A stretch of 51,769 bases of DNA. Source: Deltaproteobacteria bacterium. GTDB lineage: Bacteria; Myxococcota_A; UBA9160; SZUA-336. Positions 1 through 10,927 of this stretch are shown here, piece after piece (position 1 is the first letter of the stretch; every line of letters begins with the position of its first letter). A program made the position numbers and the translations under genes. The stretch lies in the NCBI GenBank assembly GCA_019311115.1, contig JAFDDB010000008.1, forward strand, positions 1 to 51,769. Reading direction: 5' to 3'. Below the pieces are notes generated by a model. It saw only the letters and a list, made by a program, of their open reading frames with translations, searched no databases and had not been told where the DNA came from.

Positions 1-1049
1 CGCCAGATGCGCGCGGCGGCGTCGGGCTGCGCGCGCGTCCCCGCCACGTCGGCCATGCGCTGCCGCGCCTTGGGGTCCGCCAGCAGCGCGACGACCTCCT
101 CGACCAGCTTCGAGGCGGCCAGGTCGTTCGACACCACGACGCAGCCGCCCGCGCGCATCAGCTCGAGAGCGTTCGCCAACTGGTGGCCGTCGGCGAGCGG
201 CAGCGGCACGAGCACCGACGCGACGCCCGTCGTGCACAGTTCTGCGATCGTCGAGGCGCCGGCACGGCCGATCACCAGGTCCGCAGTGGCGAGACGCGAC
301 GGCATGTCGTCGTAGAAGGCCCCGATCTCGGCCTCGACGCCCGCGTCGTCGTATGCGGCCCGAACCTCGTCCAGGTCGAGTACGCCCGTCTGGTGCGTGA
401 TGCGGAGGCCGCTCACGGTTCTAAGCCGCGCGAGTCCGCCCGTCACGGCGCGGTTGATGGCCCGCGCGCCCTGGCTGCCCCCCATGATCAGCAGGCGCAG
501 CCCGTCGTTCGCCCCGGCTTCCCGCCGTCCGTTGCTGCGCGGGATGTCACGGACGGGGAAGCCCAGGCGCTCGGCCCGGCCGGCCGGGAAGTATGCGCGC
601 GCGTCCTCGAACTGCACGCAGACGACGCGGGCGAAGCGTCCGAGCAGACGGTTCGCCCGGCCGGGCTTGGCGTTCGCCTCGATCAGCGCGGTCGGAATGC
701 GGCGCAGCACGGCGGCCATGACGGCGGGCACCGAGGCGAAGCCGCCGACACCGATCACCAGGTCCGCGCCGATCTCGCCGAGCAGGCGGTGGGCGACCCC
801 GACGCCGCGCGCCACGGTGAGCAGCGCCTGCAGCATTGCGAGCGGGGACCGGCCGAGCACCGGGCGGCTCGGGACCACGTCGAGCGTGTAGCCGGCGGCG
901 GGGACCAGGCGCTCTTCCTGTCCGTCCTGCGTGCCGACGAAGCGGATCTGCGTCTCGGGGTCGGCCTTCTGGATCGCCTCGGCCAGCGCCAGCGCCGGCA
1001 CCACGTGCCCCGCCGAACCGCCGCCCGCCAGCACGACTACGAGCGCCAT
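1..1049 (-). CDS. murG: MurG, lipid II-forming GlcNAc transferase (3' end cut by window edge)
   Basis: MurG transfers GlcNAc from UDP-GlcNAc to lipid I on the inner face of the cytoplasmic membrane, giving lipid II. About 349 residues are visible, nearly full length for the family; the C-terminus lies beyond position 1. The N-terminus reads MALVVVLAGGGSAGHVVPAL, the glycine-rich loop of GT28 enzymes (GGGTGGH in E. coli). Further in are IGVGGFAS, a conserved GGSQGA loop and IGRAGAST near the donor site. The ATG at 1049-1047 lies inside the last codons of ftsW, a 13-nt overlap, so translation is probably coupled. It is the last visible gene of the dcw cluster. Confidence 0.96.
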   Translation of the reverse strand, partial: MALVVVLAGGGSAGHVVPALALAEAIQKADPETQIRFVGTQDGQEERLVPAAGYTLDVVPSRPVLGRSPLAMLQALLTVARGVGVAHRLLGEIGADLVIGVGGFASVPAVMAAVLRRIPTALIEANAKPGRANRLLGRFARVVCVQFEDARAYFPAGRAERLGFPVRDIPRSNGRREAGANDGLRLLIMGGSQGARAINRAVTGGLARLRTVSGLRITHQTGVLDLDEVRAAYDDAGVEAEIGAFYDDMPSRLATADLVIGRAGASTIAELCTTGVASVLVPLPLADGHQLANALELMRAGGCVVVSNDLAASKLVEEVVALLADPKARQRMADVAGTRAQPDAAARIW

Positions 1050-2149
1050 CCGGCCCTCCCTCGCCGTTGCGGGCGCGCCGCGTTGAGCACCAGTCCGAGC
1101 GCCGCCAGGCTGACCACGAGCGACGTGCGTCCGTACGAGAAGAGCGGCAGCGTGGCTCCCGTGGTCGGCAGGACGCCCAGGGCGACGCCCGCGTTCACCA
1201 GGCCCTGCAGCCAGATCAGCAGGCTGGCGCCGAGCGCGAGCACTGCGCCGAACGGCGAGCGCGCGCGCGAGGCGATGCCGAGCGAGGCGACGGCCAGCGT
1301 GGCGAAGAGCGCCAGCACGGCGGCCACGCCGAGGAGTCCGATCTCTTCGCCCACGACCGAGAGCACGAAGTCGGTGTGCGCTTCGGGCAGGTAGCCGAGC
1401 TTCTGCTGTCCCGAGCCGAGGCCCGTACCCGAGAGGCCGCCCGCGCCGAAGGCGACCAGGGACTGCACCAGCTGGAAGCCGGCGCCGAACTGCTCGGAGA
1501 ACGGGTCCACGAACGCGCGCAGGCGGTCGATGCGGTAGCCGGCCGAGAGCGCGATTCCGATCACGAGCGGTGCGCCGATCCCGGCGGCGACCGCCAGGTG
1601 GTCGAGGCGCGCGCCCGACGCGAAGATGATCACGCCGGCAAACAGCACCAGCAGCAGCGCGCCGCCGAAGTCGGGCTGTGCGAGCAGGCCGGCGGCCGGA
1701 ATGCAGGTCAGCAGCATCGGAACGACGATCGAGATGCGCGCGTCGCGCAGCTTCTTGCGGTTCGTCGAGAGCCACTGCGCCAGCGCCAGCACCAGTCCGA
1801 GCTTCGCGAGCTCGAGCGGCTGGAAGTTGAAGCCGCCGAACGAGACCCAGCGGTGCGCGCCGTTCACCGACAAGCCCAGCGGCGTCAGCGATGCGAAGAC
1901 GAGGAGGCTGGCGAACGCCCAAGCGGGGTAGGCTCCGCGCTGCAGCCAGGCTTGGGGCATGCGCGCGAGGGTCGCGGCCACGGCCAGTCCCAGGATCAGG
2001 CCACCGGCCTGTCGCAGCACGAAGAACCCCGAGTTGCCGAAGAACAGCTCCGCCCGCATCGCCGAGGCGCTGAACACCATCACGAGCCCGGTCGCCACCA
2101 GGAAGCTGGCGGCCACGATCAACTGCGGGGCGCCCGCGCGCGTCAACAC
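1037..2149 (-). CDS. ftsW: FtsW, SEDS-family peptidoglycan glycosyltransferase
   Basis: This 370-residue polytopic membrane protein polymerises lipid II at the septum with the class B PBP FtsI, encoded four genes upstream. It has about ten hydrophobic segments and the SEDS signatures QFGAGFQLVQSLVAFGAGG and PEAHTDFVLSVVGEE, with the LPTTGATLPLFSYG loop near the C-terminus. The start is uncertain by one codon: GTG at 2149-2147 overlaps the murD stop by 7 nt, while TTG at 2146-2144 would give a 4-nt TTGA overlap like most other junctions here. Its position between murD and murG favours FtsW over RodA. Confidence 0.95.
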   Translation of the reverse strand: MLTRAGAPQLIVAASFLVATGLVMVFSASAMRAELFFGNSGFFVLRQAGGLILGLAVAATLARMPQAWLQRGAYPAWAFASLLVFASLTPLGLSVNGAHRWVSFGGFNFQPLELAKLGLVLALAQWLSTNRKKLRDARISIVVPMLLTCIPAAGLLAQPDFGGALLLVLFAGVIIFASGARLDHLAVAAGIGAPLVIGIALSAGYRIDRLRAFVDPFSEQFGAGFQLVQSLVAFGAGGLSGTGLGSGQQKLGYLPEAHTDFVLSVVGEEIGLLGVAAVLALFATLAVASLGIASRARSPFGAVLALGASLLIWLQGLVNAGVALGVLPTTGATLPLFSYGRTSLVVSLAALGLVLNAARPQRRGRAGWRS

Positions 2150-3440
2150 GGCAGCGCCCTCGCCAGCTCGCAGAAGCGGTCGCCGCGCGCCTCGAACGAG
2201 TCGAACTGGTCGAAGCTCGCGCAGGCGGGGGAGAGCAGCACGACGTCGCCCGGCTCAGCCCGCCGCGCGGCAAGCTGCAGGGCCTCGTCCAGCGACTCCG
2301 TGCGCACGACCTCGGCGCGCTCCGACAGCGCCGCTTCGAGCGCGGGGGCGGCTTCGCCGTACACGAAGGCGGCCCGGATCGTTCCGGTCACGCGCGCGAG
2401 CGGCGTGAAGTCGAGCTGCTTGTCGCGGCCGCCCGCCAGCCACCACACTGGCGCGCGCTGCGCGTCGACGCTGGCCGCGGCTGCCGCCGGATTCGTGGCC
2501 TTGGAGTCGTTCACGTAGTCGACGCCGCGCCGCGAGCAGACCTGCTGCGAGCGGTGCGGCAGGCCCTCGAAGCCTTCGAGTACGCTGCGCATCGCGTCGC
2601 GCTCCCCTCCCGCTTCGCTCGCGGCCAGCAGCGCGGCGAGCGCGTTCGACAGGTGGGCGCGGCAGGCGGGAGCGAGGCGGTCGAGCGGCACGCGCCAGTC
2701 GCCGCGACTCGCGGTGACCAGCAGGTCGTCGCCATCCCGCGAGGCGCCGCTCTCGAGCCGCCGCGTGGCCGAGAAGAGCTTCGTCTGCGCAGCGGCGCGC
2801 TCGGTCACCGCGCGGCACCACTCGTCGTCCGCGTTCGCTATCAGCGTGTCTTCGGCGCTCTGCAGGTCGGCGAGCCGCGCCTTTGCGGCGCCGTACGCCT
2901 GGAGCGAGCCGTGCCTGTCCAGGTGGTCCGGCGCCAGGTTCAGCAGCACGGCGATGCGCGCGTGCAGTCGCTGCGCGTGCTCGAGCTGGAAGCTAGACAG
3001 CTCCGCCACTACCCAGTCGGCGGGCTCGCCGACCAGCTCGCAGAGCGCGGTGCCCAGGTTCCCGCCGACGGGTGCGCGGACGCCGCTGGCCCGGAGCATC
3101 TCGCCGATCAGCACGACGGTCGTGCTCTTGCCGTTCGTGCCGGTCACCCCGATCAGTGGAGCGGTCAGGTGACGCGCGGCCAGGTCGACCTCGGGCTCGA
3201 GGCGCGGGTCGGCCTGGAGGCGCAGGCCCGGGCTCGCGACCACGCGATCGAAGCGGTCGAACGCCGGAGGCGCGTCACCGGTCGCGCGCTCGACGTCCGC
3301 GCCGAGAGCGGCCGCGGCCTCGGCGACGAGCGCCGCGTCACGGTCGTACAGACACAGCGCCGCGCCTTCGCGGCGCAGGAGTTCCGCCGCCGCCCGACCG
3401 GAGCGGCCCATTCCCAACACGAGTACGCGTTCGTTCGTGG

Positions 3441-3444
<4 letters not shown>
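2143..3444 (-). CDS. murD: MurD, UDP-MurNAc-L-alanine:D-glutamate ligase
   Basis: MurD adds D-glutamate to UDP-MurNAc-L-Ala in the cytoplasm using ATP. The protein has 433 residues, close to the usual 440. It starts MTTNERVLVLGMGRSG, the N-terminal Rossmann-like UDP-binding domain. The Mur ligase P-loop is GVTGTNGKSTT, and LNLAPDHLDRH and NDSKATNP follow as family motifs of the central and C-terminal domains. The ATG (3444-3442) overlaps the mraY stop in an ATGA. The reading frame continues upstream without a stop, but that extension is antisense to nothing conserved and lies wholly inside mraY, so the internal ATG is preferred. Confidence 0.96.
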
Positions 3445-4516
<1,072 letters not shown>

Positions 4517-4517
<1 letters not shown>

Positions 4518-5959
4518 CAGTCGTTCCCCGCCGCGCCCGCCAGGCCCGCGGGAATGCGCTCCATGTGCATCGAGTGCGAGCCCTTGACCAGCACCACGTC
4601 GCCCGCGCCGAGCCGGTCTCCGAGCCCACCGCCGAACCCGTCGCGGAGCCACTGGCCCAGAATCTCCGCGGCCCGGTCCGTGTCGCCGGCGTGTGCCGTG
4701 TGCGAGACGCCGGCCTCGCGGGCGGCCTCGACCGTGTGCTCGGACAGCGCGCCGACGCCGAGCAGCGCGTCCACGCCGCTCTCGGCCGCGAGCCGGCCGG
4801 TCTGCGCGTGCAGCGCCGGGCCCTCGGCTCCCAGTTCCGCCATGTCGCCGAGCACCGCCACGCAGCGTCCGCCCCCGCGAAGCTGAGCGAGCGCGCGCAG
4901 GGCCGCGGCGACCGAGTGCGGGTTCGCGTTGTAGGCGTCGTCGAGCAGGCGCACGCCACCGGGCAGCTCGCCCAGGCAGGTGCGGCCGGGAACCCCGCGG
5001 AACGCCTCGAGCGCGCGGCGCATCGCGTCCAGCGCGGCGCCGTCCTCCCCGGGCCGGCCCGCCGGGAGCCGACCCGTGGCGAACGCCGCAGCGCAGGCGC
5101 ACAGGGCGTCCTGCACCAGGTGGCAGCCGGGCAGCGCCAGCGACACGTTCGTGCTGCCGAGCGGCGTGTCCAGGCGGAAGCGCGTCTCGGCGCCGGCGGG
5201 CTCGACGCCGCTGGCGCGGAACTCCGCCGCCTCGCCGAAGCCGAAGAGCAGCGTGCGGCCCGCGAAGCGGTGCCGCTGGGACAGGACGCGCGCGTCGTCC
5301 GCGTTCAGCACGGCGGTGCCGTCCGGTCGCAGGTGGTCGAGGATCTCGCCCTTGGCGGCGGCGATCGCCTCGAGCGAGCCCATCGGCCCCAGGTGCGCTG
5401 CGGCGACCTGCGTGATCGCGGCGACGTCGGGACTCGCGATGCGCGAGAGCGCGTCGATCTCGCCCGGGTGGTTCATGCCCAGCTCGACCACCAGCACGTC
5501 GTCGCCGGGACGCAGCCCCAGGATCGAGATCGGCAGCCCGATGTGGTTGTTCAGGTTGCCGGGGCTGCGGCGCGTGCGCAGGCCTGCGGCCTCGAGCACG
5601 TCGGCGCAGAGCTCACGGGTCGTCGTCTTGCCGTTCGAGCCCGTGATCGCGACGACCGGTCCCGAAAAGAGCTCGCGCTCGCTCGCGGCGAAGCGGCCGA
5701 GCGCGGCGATCGTGTCGTCCACGCGGATCTCGGGCACGCCCGAGTCCACCGGGCGCGACACGAGCACCGCCGCCGCGCCGCTCTCGGCCGCGCTACGGGC
5801 GTAGTCGTGCCCGTCGAAGTTCTCGCCGGCGATCGCGACGAAGAGATCGCCCGCCCCGAGCGTGCGGGTGTCGGTCGAGACGCCCGAGATCGCCGCGTCG
5901 GCGGCGCCGTGCAGCGCCCCGCCGCAGCGTTCCGCGACCTGTGCGGCCGTCCAGGTCAC
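4517..5959 (-). CDS. murF: MurF, UDP-MurNAc-tripeptide:D-Ala-D-Ala ligase
   Basis: MurF attaches D-Ala-D-Ala to the UDP-MurNAc-tripeptide, the last cytoplasmic step of precursor synthesis. The 480-residue protein has the N-terminal murein-precursor binding domain (GVSTDTRTL, GENFDGHDY), the P-loop AITGSNGKTTT, NLNNHIGLP, ELGMNHPGEID and, in the C-terminal domain, DDAYNANPHS and LGDMAELG. All are typical of MurF rather than MurE. GTG at 5959-5957 is chosen because it gives a 4-nt GTGA overlap with the murE stop, the spacing seen throughout this cluster. Confidence 0.96.
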
Positions 5960-7455
5960 GATCCGGTCTCTCCTGCGGGTCCGGCCGGTCCGGCTGACGG
6001 GCCTTCGAGCGCGAGGCGGGCCTCTTCGCGGTCGTCGAACGGGCGCCGCTCGTCGCCGACGATCTGGTAGTCCTCGTGTCCCTTTCCCGCGATCACGACG
6101 ACGTCCTGCTCCCGGGCGAGCGCGACGGCCCGCCGGATCGCGTCGCGCCGGCTCTCGATGATCTCGTGCGGTCCGGAGAGCCCCTCGGCGACGTCGCGCA
6201 GGATGCCGGCGGGATCCTCGGTCCGCGGGTTGTCGCTGGTCGCCACCACGTAGTCGGCGTGGCGGCAGGCGGCGCGGGCCATCAACGGGCGCTTGCCGCG
6301 GTCGCGGTCGCCTCCGCAGCCGAACACGCAGATCAGCCGGCCCCGGACGAGTCCGCGGATGCGCGAGAGCACGGCGTCGATCGCGTCCGGCGTGTGCGCG
6401 TAGTCCACGAAGACGGCGGGATCGCCGGCCGACACGCGCTCGAACCGGCCGGGTATGGCCGGGCAGGCGTCCAGGCCGTCGCGGATCGCGCTCCACTCGA
6501 TGCCGAGCGCGCGCGCCGCGCCGGCCGCCGCCAGCGCGTTCTCGATCTGGAAGTCGCCGGGCAGCGGCAGGTCGATCTCGCAGCCGCCGTCGGCCCCCGC
6601 GATCTCGAAGCTCGAGCCGCTGAGCGTCACGCGCTCGTTCGCGGACACCAGGTCCGCGGGGCACTCGCCCCCGCGCGCGAAGGTCAGCACCGCGTTGCCC
6701 GCGTTGCGTGCGGCCTCGCTCATGCGCCGCGCCTGGGGATCGGCGGCGTGCACGACGGCCGTGCCGCGCAGGTAGGGGGCGGCGAAGAGTCCCGCCTTCG
6801 CGTCCGCGTACTCGTCCATGGTCGCGTGGAAGTCCAGGTGGTCCTGCGTCAGGTTCGTGAAGACCGCGACCTGGAACTGCAGCGTGTGGACGCGCTGCAT
6901 CGCCAGGCTGTGCGACGAGACCTCGAGTGCCGCCACGTCGACACCGGCGTCCCGCATGCGCGCCAGCGTGCGCTGCAGGTCGGTGGACTGCGGCGTGGTG
7001 AGAGACGACGCCTCCTCGGTCCCCGCCCAGCGCGCCGAGATCGTGCCGAGACTGCCGGCCACACGCCCCGCGGCCTGCGCGATCGCCTCGACCATGCGAA
7101 CCGTGCTGGTCTTTCCATTCGTACCGGTCACCCCGACCAGCCGCATGGCGCGGGCCGGGTGCCCGAAGAGCGCGGCGCTCGCTTCGGCCAGGGCCGGGCG
7201 CGTGTCGGCCACGATGGCCACGGCGACACCGATCGGCGTCGGAGAGGGCGCCTCCTCGACCAGCAGCGCCGAAGCCCCGGCCTCGACCGCGCTCGACAGG
7301 AAGAGGTGTCCGTCGGTGCGTGCTCCGCGCAGAGCCACGAAGAGCGAGCCTTCTTCCACCTGGCGTGAGTCGTACGCCACGTCGAGCACGCGCACGCCGG
7401 GATCGCCGAGGATCTGCACCTCCATGCCCGCGACCAGTTCCGCCAGGCTCGGCAT
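5956..7455 (-). CDS. murE: MurE, UDP-MurNAc-L-Ala-D-Glu:meso-diaminopimelate ligase
   Basis: MurE adds the third residue of the stem peptide. The protein has 499 residues with the P-loop GVTGTNGKTSTV, TTPQSTDLQ, the carbamylated-lysine region DEYADAKAGLF, DYAHTPDAI and AGKGHEDYQ. The specificity loop reads DNPRTEDP, the DNPR form known from enzymes that use meso-diaminopimelate rather than lysine, so the cell wall is predicted to be of the Gram-negative DAP type. The ATG (7455-7453) shares its last base with the ftsI stop codon. It lies between ftsI and murF as in most dcw clusters. Confidence 0.97.
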   Translation of the reverse strand: MPSLAELVAGMEVQILGDPGVRVLDVAYDSRQVEEGSLFVALRGARTDGHLFLSSAVEAGASALLVEEAPSPTPIGVAVAIVADTRPALAEASAALFGHPARAMRLVGVTGTNGKTSTVRMVEAIAQAAGRVAGSLGTISARWAGTEEASSLTTPQSTDLQRTLARMRDAGVDVAALEVSSHSLAMQRVHTLQFQVAVFTNLTQDHLDFHATMDEYADAKAGLFAAPYLRGTAVVHAADPQARRMSEAARNAGNAVLTFARGGECPADLVSANERVTLSGSSFEIAGADGGCEIDLPLPGDFQIENALAAAGAARALGIEWSAIRDGLDACPAIPGRFERVSAGDPAVFVDYAHTPDAIDAVLSRIRGLVRGRLICVFGCGGDRDRGKRPLMARAACRHADYVVATSDNPRTEDPAGILRDVAEGLSGPHEIIESRRDAIRRAVALAREQDVVVIAGKGHEDYQIVGDERRPFDDREEARLALEGPSAGPAGPAGETGS

Positions 7456-9158
7456 CAGCTCGCCCCGTCCGCGGGCAGCGAGCGCGCCGCGCGGCGCGCC
7501 ACCGTGCGGAAGATCGGCGCCGCGGCGCCGCCGCCCGTGTGCGCGCCGCGTCGCGGCTCGTCGACTACGACCGCGATCACCAGCCGAGGCGCGTCGGCCG
7601 GGAAGATGCCGAGGAATGACGCCACGTAGTGCTCCTGCGAATAGCGGCCGTCCACGACCTTCTGGGCCGTCCCGGTCTTTCCCGCGACGCGAAGGCTGGG
7701 GACCGCCGCGCTGGCGCCCGTTCCGTGCTCGACCACTCGGCGCATCATGCGCAGGACGCGATCCGCGACCTCGGCCGGCAGGACGCGCTCGCCGAGTCCC
7801 GAGGGGAACTCCGTCACGCCGTGCTCGTCCTCGAGGCGCAGCGCCATGCGCGGATGGACGCGGCGGCCGCCGTTCGCGAAGACCGCACCCGAGGCGGCGA
7901 GCTGCAGCGTTGTCACCGTGAGCCCCTGCCCGAACGCCAGGTTCGCGCGCTCGACCGACTGCGCCTCGCGCAGCGGCCGCAGGATGCCGGCCGCTTCTCC
8001 GGGGAAGCGGCTGCCCGTCCGCTCTCCGAAGCCGAGCCGCCGCAGCCCCGACACGAGGCGCTGCGAGCCCAGCCGGTTCGCCACCTTGGCCGCGCCGATG
8101 TTGCTCGACATCGCCAGGATGTCGCGCACGTCGAGCACTCCGTGGGGACGCCAGTCGCGGATCACGCGGTCGTGCACCTGCCAGGATCCGTTCTCGCAGT
8201 CGAACTCGTCGCTCTCGCGCACCACGCCGGCTTCGAGTGCCAGCGCCAGCGTGAAGGGCTTGAGCGTGCTGCCCGGTTCGAACGCGTCTACGAAGGAGCG
8301 CGTGCGGAATGCTCCCGGGTTGGCCTCCCAGAAGCGGTTCGGGTCGAAGCCAGGAGCTTCGGCCAGCGCCAGCACGTCGCCGTTGCGCGGGTCGAGGGCC
8401 ACCAGGCTGAGGTGGCGAGCCTGCGTGCTCTCGAGCGCATGCTCGAGCGCCTCTTCGGCCAACTGCTGGAGCTTCACGTCGAGCGCGAGCACCAGCCGCG
8501 CACCGCGCCGCTCCCGCGTCTGTCCGCTCGTGGTCATGAGCCTCCGTCCGTGGCCGTCGCGCTGCACGGCGAGCCGGGTCGGCGTGCCGCGCAGGCTCTC
8601 GTCGAAGGCGAGCTCGATCCCGGAGAGGCCGTTGCCGTCGCGGCCGGCGAATCCCAGGTAGGCCGCCGCCAGTGCGCGGTTCGGGTAGAAGCGCTTGCGC
8701 TCCGGATGAAGCCGCACGCCGGCCAGGTCGAGCGCGCGCACGCGCTCCGCCTGCTCGGGCGTGACCCAGCGCGCGATCCAGGCGAAGCCGCGCGACGGCT
8801 CGAGCTGCGCGCCGACGCGCGCCGCGGGAATGCCGAGCGCGCGGCCGAGCGCGCGCGACGTGGCCAGCCGGTCGTCCACGAGCCGCGGCGACGCCGACAC
8901 CGACTGCACCCAGGCCGAGAGTGCGAGCGGAGCTCCCGCGCGGTCGACGATCGGCCCGCGCAGCGCGCCGAGCGCCAGCGTTCCGTTGCGCTGCAGCTCC
9001 GCGCGCCGCGCGAGCCAGCTCGCGTCGAGCGCCTGCAGCTGCACGGCCCTCGCGAACAGGCCGCCGTATGCGAGCAGGGCGAAGACAGTGACGACGATGA
9101 TGCGGCGGCGGCGGCCGACAGCGAGAGGATCCCCGGCGGCAGCGCCCCGACGCGTCAC
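7455..9158 (-). CDS. ftsI: FtsI (PBP3), septal class B penicillin-binding protein
   Basis: FtsI is the septal transpeptidase that cross-links the glycan strands made by FtsW. It has 567 residues: one N-terminal membrane anchor (IIVVTVFALLAYGGLFARAV), a dimerisation/pedestal domain, then the transpeptidase domain. The three active-site motifs are present: STLK with Ser297 and Lys300, SSN at 351-353 and KTG starting at Lys494. GTG at 9158-9156 is chosen because it overlaps the ftsL stop as GTGA and leaves a short basic cytoplasmic tail before the anchor. The same frame continues upstream through ftsL and rsmH, but that part is out of frame with those conserved genes and is rejected. Confidence 0.95.
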   Translation of the reverse strand: MTRRGAAAGDPLAVGRRRRIIVVTVFALLAYGGLFARAVQLQALDASWLARRAELQRNGTLALGALRGPIVDRAGAPLALSAWVQSVSASPRLVDDRLATSRALGRALGIPAARVGAQLEPSRGFAWIARWVTPEQAERVRALDLAGVRLHPERKRFYPNRALAAAYLGFAGRDGNGLSGIELAFDESLRGTPTRLAVQRDGHGRRLMTTSGQTRERRGARLVLALDVKLQQLAEEALEHALESTQARHLSLVALDPRNGDVLALAEAPGFDPNRFWEANPGAFRTRSFVDAFEPGSTLKPFTLALALEAGVVRESDEFDCENGSWQVHDRVIRDWRPHGVLDVRDILAMSSNIGAAKVANRLGSQRLVSGLRRLGFGERTGSRFPGEAAGILRPLREAQSVERANLAFGQGLTVTTLQLAASGAVFANGGRRVHPRMALRLEDEHGVTEFPSGLGERVLPAEVADRVLRMMRRVVEHGTGASAAVPSLRVAGKTGTAQKVVDGRYSQEHYVASFLGIFPADAPRLVIAVVVDEPRRGAHTGGGAAAPIFRTVARRAARSLPADGAS

Positions 9159-9478
9159 TTCCCGGGTCCCCCTGCAGCGACGTCTCCGCCCGGGCGTACG
9201 GGGTGGACGACCTGGCCGGGCGAGGGATCCCCCAGCCCGAGCGCCCGCGCCTGCTTCTCGATCCGCGCGGGTGCGCTGAGCGCAGCCACCTCGACGGTCA
9301 GCTTCTCGACCTCGGCCCGCATCGCGGCCTCGAGATCGACGAGCCGCGCCAGGTGGTAGCGGAGCGACAGGATCTCGGTGCGCGTCCAGACGAGCGCGCC
9401 CGCGCCGAGTGCGACGCCGAGCGCGGTCGCGATCAACGCCCGCTGCACCGGTCCCGCGCTGCGGAGCGTCGAGTTCAT
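9155..9478 (-). CDS. ftsL: FtsL-like small divisome membrane protein
   Basis: This 107-residue bitopic protein has a short cytoplasmic tail, one membrane segment at about residues 14-32 (ALIATALGVALGAGALVW) and then a periplasmic heptad-like stretch (LRYHLARLVDLEAAMRAEV) expected to form a coiled coil. FtsL works with FtsB and FtsQ to activate FtsW and FtsI. Sequence conservation in FtsL is low, so the call rests on size, topology and position between rsmH and ftsI. The ATG (9478-9476) overlaps the rsmH stop in ATGA, and its own stop overlaps the ftsI start. Confidence 0.85.
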   Translation of the reverse strand: MNSTLRSAGPVQRALIATALGVALGAGALVWTRTEILSLRYHLARLVDLEAAMRAEVEKLTVEVAALSAPARIEKQARALGLGDPSPGQVVHPVRPGGDVAAGGPGK

Positions 9479-10404
9479 AGCCGCTCGCCCGCGCGCAGCC
9501 GCGCGCTTCGGGCGCGCGGGTTGGCGTCGATCTCGTCCGCGTCCGGCCGCTGGCCCCGCACCACGATGCGCATGCGCGGAGAGCGGCCGCAGCCGCAGTA
9601 GGGCAGCTCCGGAGGACACACACAGCCCTTCGCCTCGCGGTTCAGGAACGCCTTGGTCGTGCGGTCCTCGCCGCTGTGGTAGCTGAGCACCGCCAGCCGC
9701 CCACGCGGCGCGAGCAGGTCGATCGACGCCTCGAGAGCGGTCTCGAGCTCGTGCCGCTCCTCGTTCACCGCCATGCGCACCGCCTGGAAGACCAGCGTGG
9801 CGGGGTGGTGGCGGCGGCGGGGAAGCGGGACGTCGCCGAGCGCCGCGAGCAGGTCGCCTACCGTGCGCAGGGGCTGCCGCTCGCGGAGCGCGCGCGCCAC
9901 GCGGCGCGGCGCGGGAACGTCCCCGGCGCGCAGCGCGTCGGTCAGCTCGTCCTCGTCGGCGCGCGCCAGCCACTCGGCCGCGGTCTCGCCGCGGCTCTGG
10001 TCCATGCGCATGTCGAGCGGAGACTCGGCGGCGTCCTCGCGAAAGCTGAAGCCCCGCTCGGGCTGGTCGAGGTGCGCCGAGCAGACGCCGAGGTCCATGA
10101 GGATGCCGTCGACCTGTTCGAGCCCCTGACCGCGCACCACGTCGGACATGTACGAGAGCCGTGCCTGCACGCCGCGAAACCGCTCTCCGAACGGGCGCAG
10201 CCGCTCGGTCGCGCGAGCCAGCATCTCGGCGTCGCGGTCGATGCCGATCACGCGTCCGGCGGGGCCGAGCTGGCGCAGCAGGGCCTCGGCGTGCCCGCCC
10301 AGCCCGAGCGTCGCGTCGACGATGCGCGCGTCCGGTGCCGGATCGAGCGCGCGCAGCACCGGGCCGACCATGACGGGCAGGTGCTCCGCGGGCGCCGCGC
10401 TCAA
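9475..10404 (-). CDS. rsmH: RsmH, 16S rRNA m4C1402 N4-methyltransferase
   Basis: RsmH (MraW) methylates N4 of C1402 in 16S rRNA using S-adenosylmethionine. The protein has 309 residues, the normal length. It shows the SAM-binding motif DATLGLGGHAEALL, then GIDRDAEML, GILMDLGVCSAHLD, SPLDMRMD, the helical insert domain, AVNEE and LSYHSGEDR. A C-terminal CVCPPELPYCGCG cysteine cluster is common in this family. The start MSAAPAEHLPVM fits the family N-terminus, and its ATG overlaps the mraZ stop by 4 nt. It is nearly always the second gene of the dcw operon. Confidence 0.96.
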   Translation of the reverse strand: MSAAPAEHLPVMVGPVLRALDPAPDARIVDATLGLGGHAEALLRQLGPAGRVIGIDRDAEMLARATERLRPFGERFRGVQARLSYMSDVVRGQGLEQVDGILMDLGVCSAHLDQPERGFSFREDAAESPLDMRMDQSRGETAAEWLARADEDELTDALRAGDVPAPRRVARALRERQPLRTVGDLLAALGDVPLPRRRHHPATLVFQAVRMAVNEERHELETALEASIDLLAPRGRLAVLSYHSGEDRTTKAFLNREAKGCVCPPELPYCGCGRSPRMRIVVRGQRPDADEIDANPRARSARLRAGERL

Positions 10405-10835
10405 TCGGGTTTCCCCGTCCCGTCGAGGTCGCTGGTGTAGACGCCGTAGTGCGCCTGCACGTCCTCGAGCTCCGCGGCGTGGAGCGCGCGGTCCCAGATC
10501 TCGATGCAGCTGCCGACCCCGGTCACCACCAGGTCGCGCTGGAGCCGTCCCTTCTCGCGCAGGAGCTGCGGCACGAGAAAGCGCCCCTGCTTGTCGATGT
10601 TGCAGGGCTGCGCCATGCCCAGCATGAGACGGCGCAGCTTCTCGCGCCGTTCAGAGTGCCCGGCGTAGCGGCTCTGGAGGTCCTGGAACTCCTCGTCCGG
10701 CAGGATGATCACGCATCCCTTGGAGAGTGTGATCCAGGGGTGGCCCTTCAGGCTTGCGAGACGGGTCCGGAATTCCTTAGGTAGAGCGGTCCGGCCCTTC
10801 TCGTCGAGCGTGTGATCGTAACTCCCCCAGAACAT
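10401..10835 (-). CDS. mraZ: MraZ, DNA-binding regulator of the dcw operon
   Basis: MraZ is a small AbrB-fold protein that binds repeats in its own promoter and, in E. coli, represses the dcw operon. This copy has 144 residues with the expected tandem halves, each carrying a DxxxR motif: DEKGRT near residue 11 and DKQGRF near residue 80. The N-terminus MFWGSYDHTLDEKGR is typical. It is the first gene of a ten-gene minus-strand run. The upstream gap (10836-11087) should hold the operon promoter; a single GTGGGA element, the MraZ-box core, is visible there at 10928-10933. Confidence 0.95.
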   Translation of the reverse strand: MFWGSYDHTLDEKGRTALPKEFRTRLASLKGHPWITLSKGCVIILPDEEFQDLQSRYAGHSERREKLRRLMLGMAQPCNIDKQGRFLVPQLLREKGRLQRDLVVTGVGSCIEIWDRALHAAELEDVQAHYGVYTSDLDGTGKPD

Positions 10836-10927
10836 CCAGAATCCGGCCCCTGCGCAAACCGGGGTGAAGGGGGCCCCGCGGGCCTGGCACCTCCCCCCCG
10901 ACTAGTACCCGGCCCGCGGGACCCGTT

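Noticed and set aside
183-2518. Long plus-strand open frames opposite murG and ftsW
   Set aside because: They are products of GC-rich codon bias on the other strand, have Arg/Ala/Pro-rich low-complexity translations, no family match and no ribosome sites, and run through conserved genes. The same holds for the other long antisense frames over the window.
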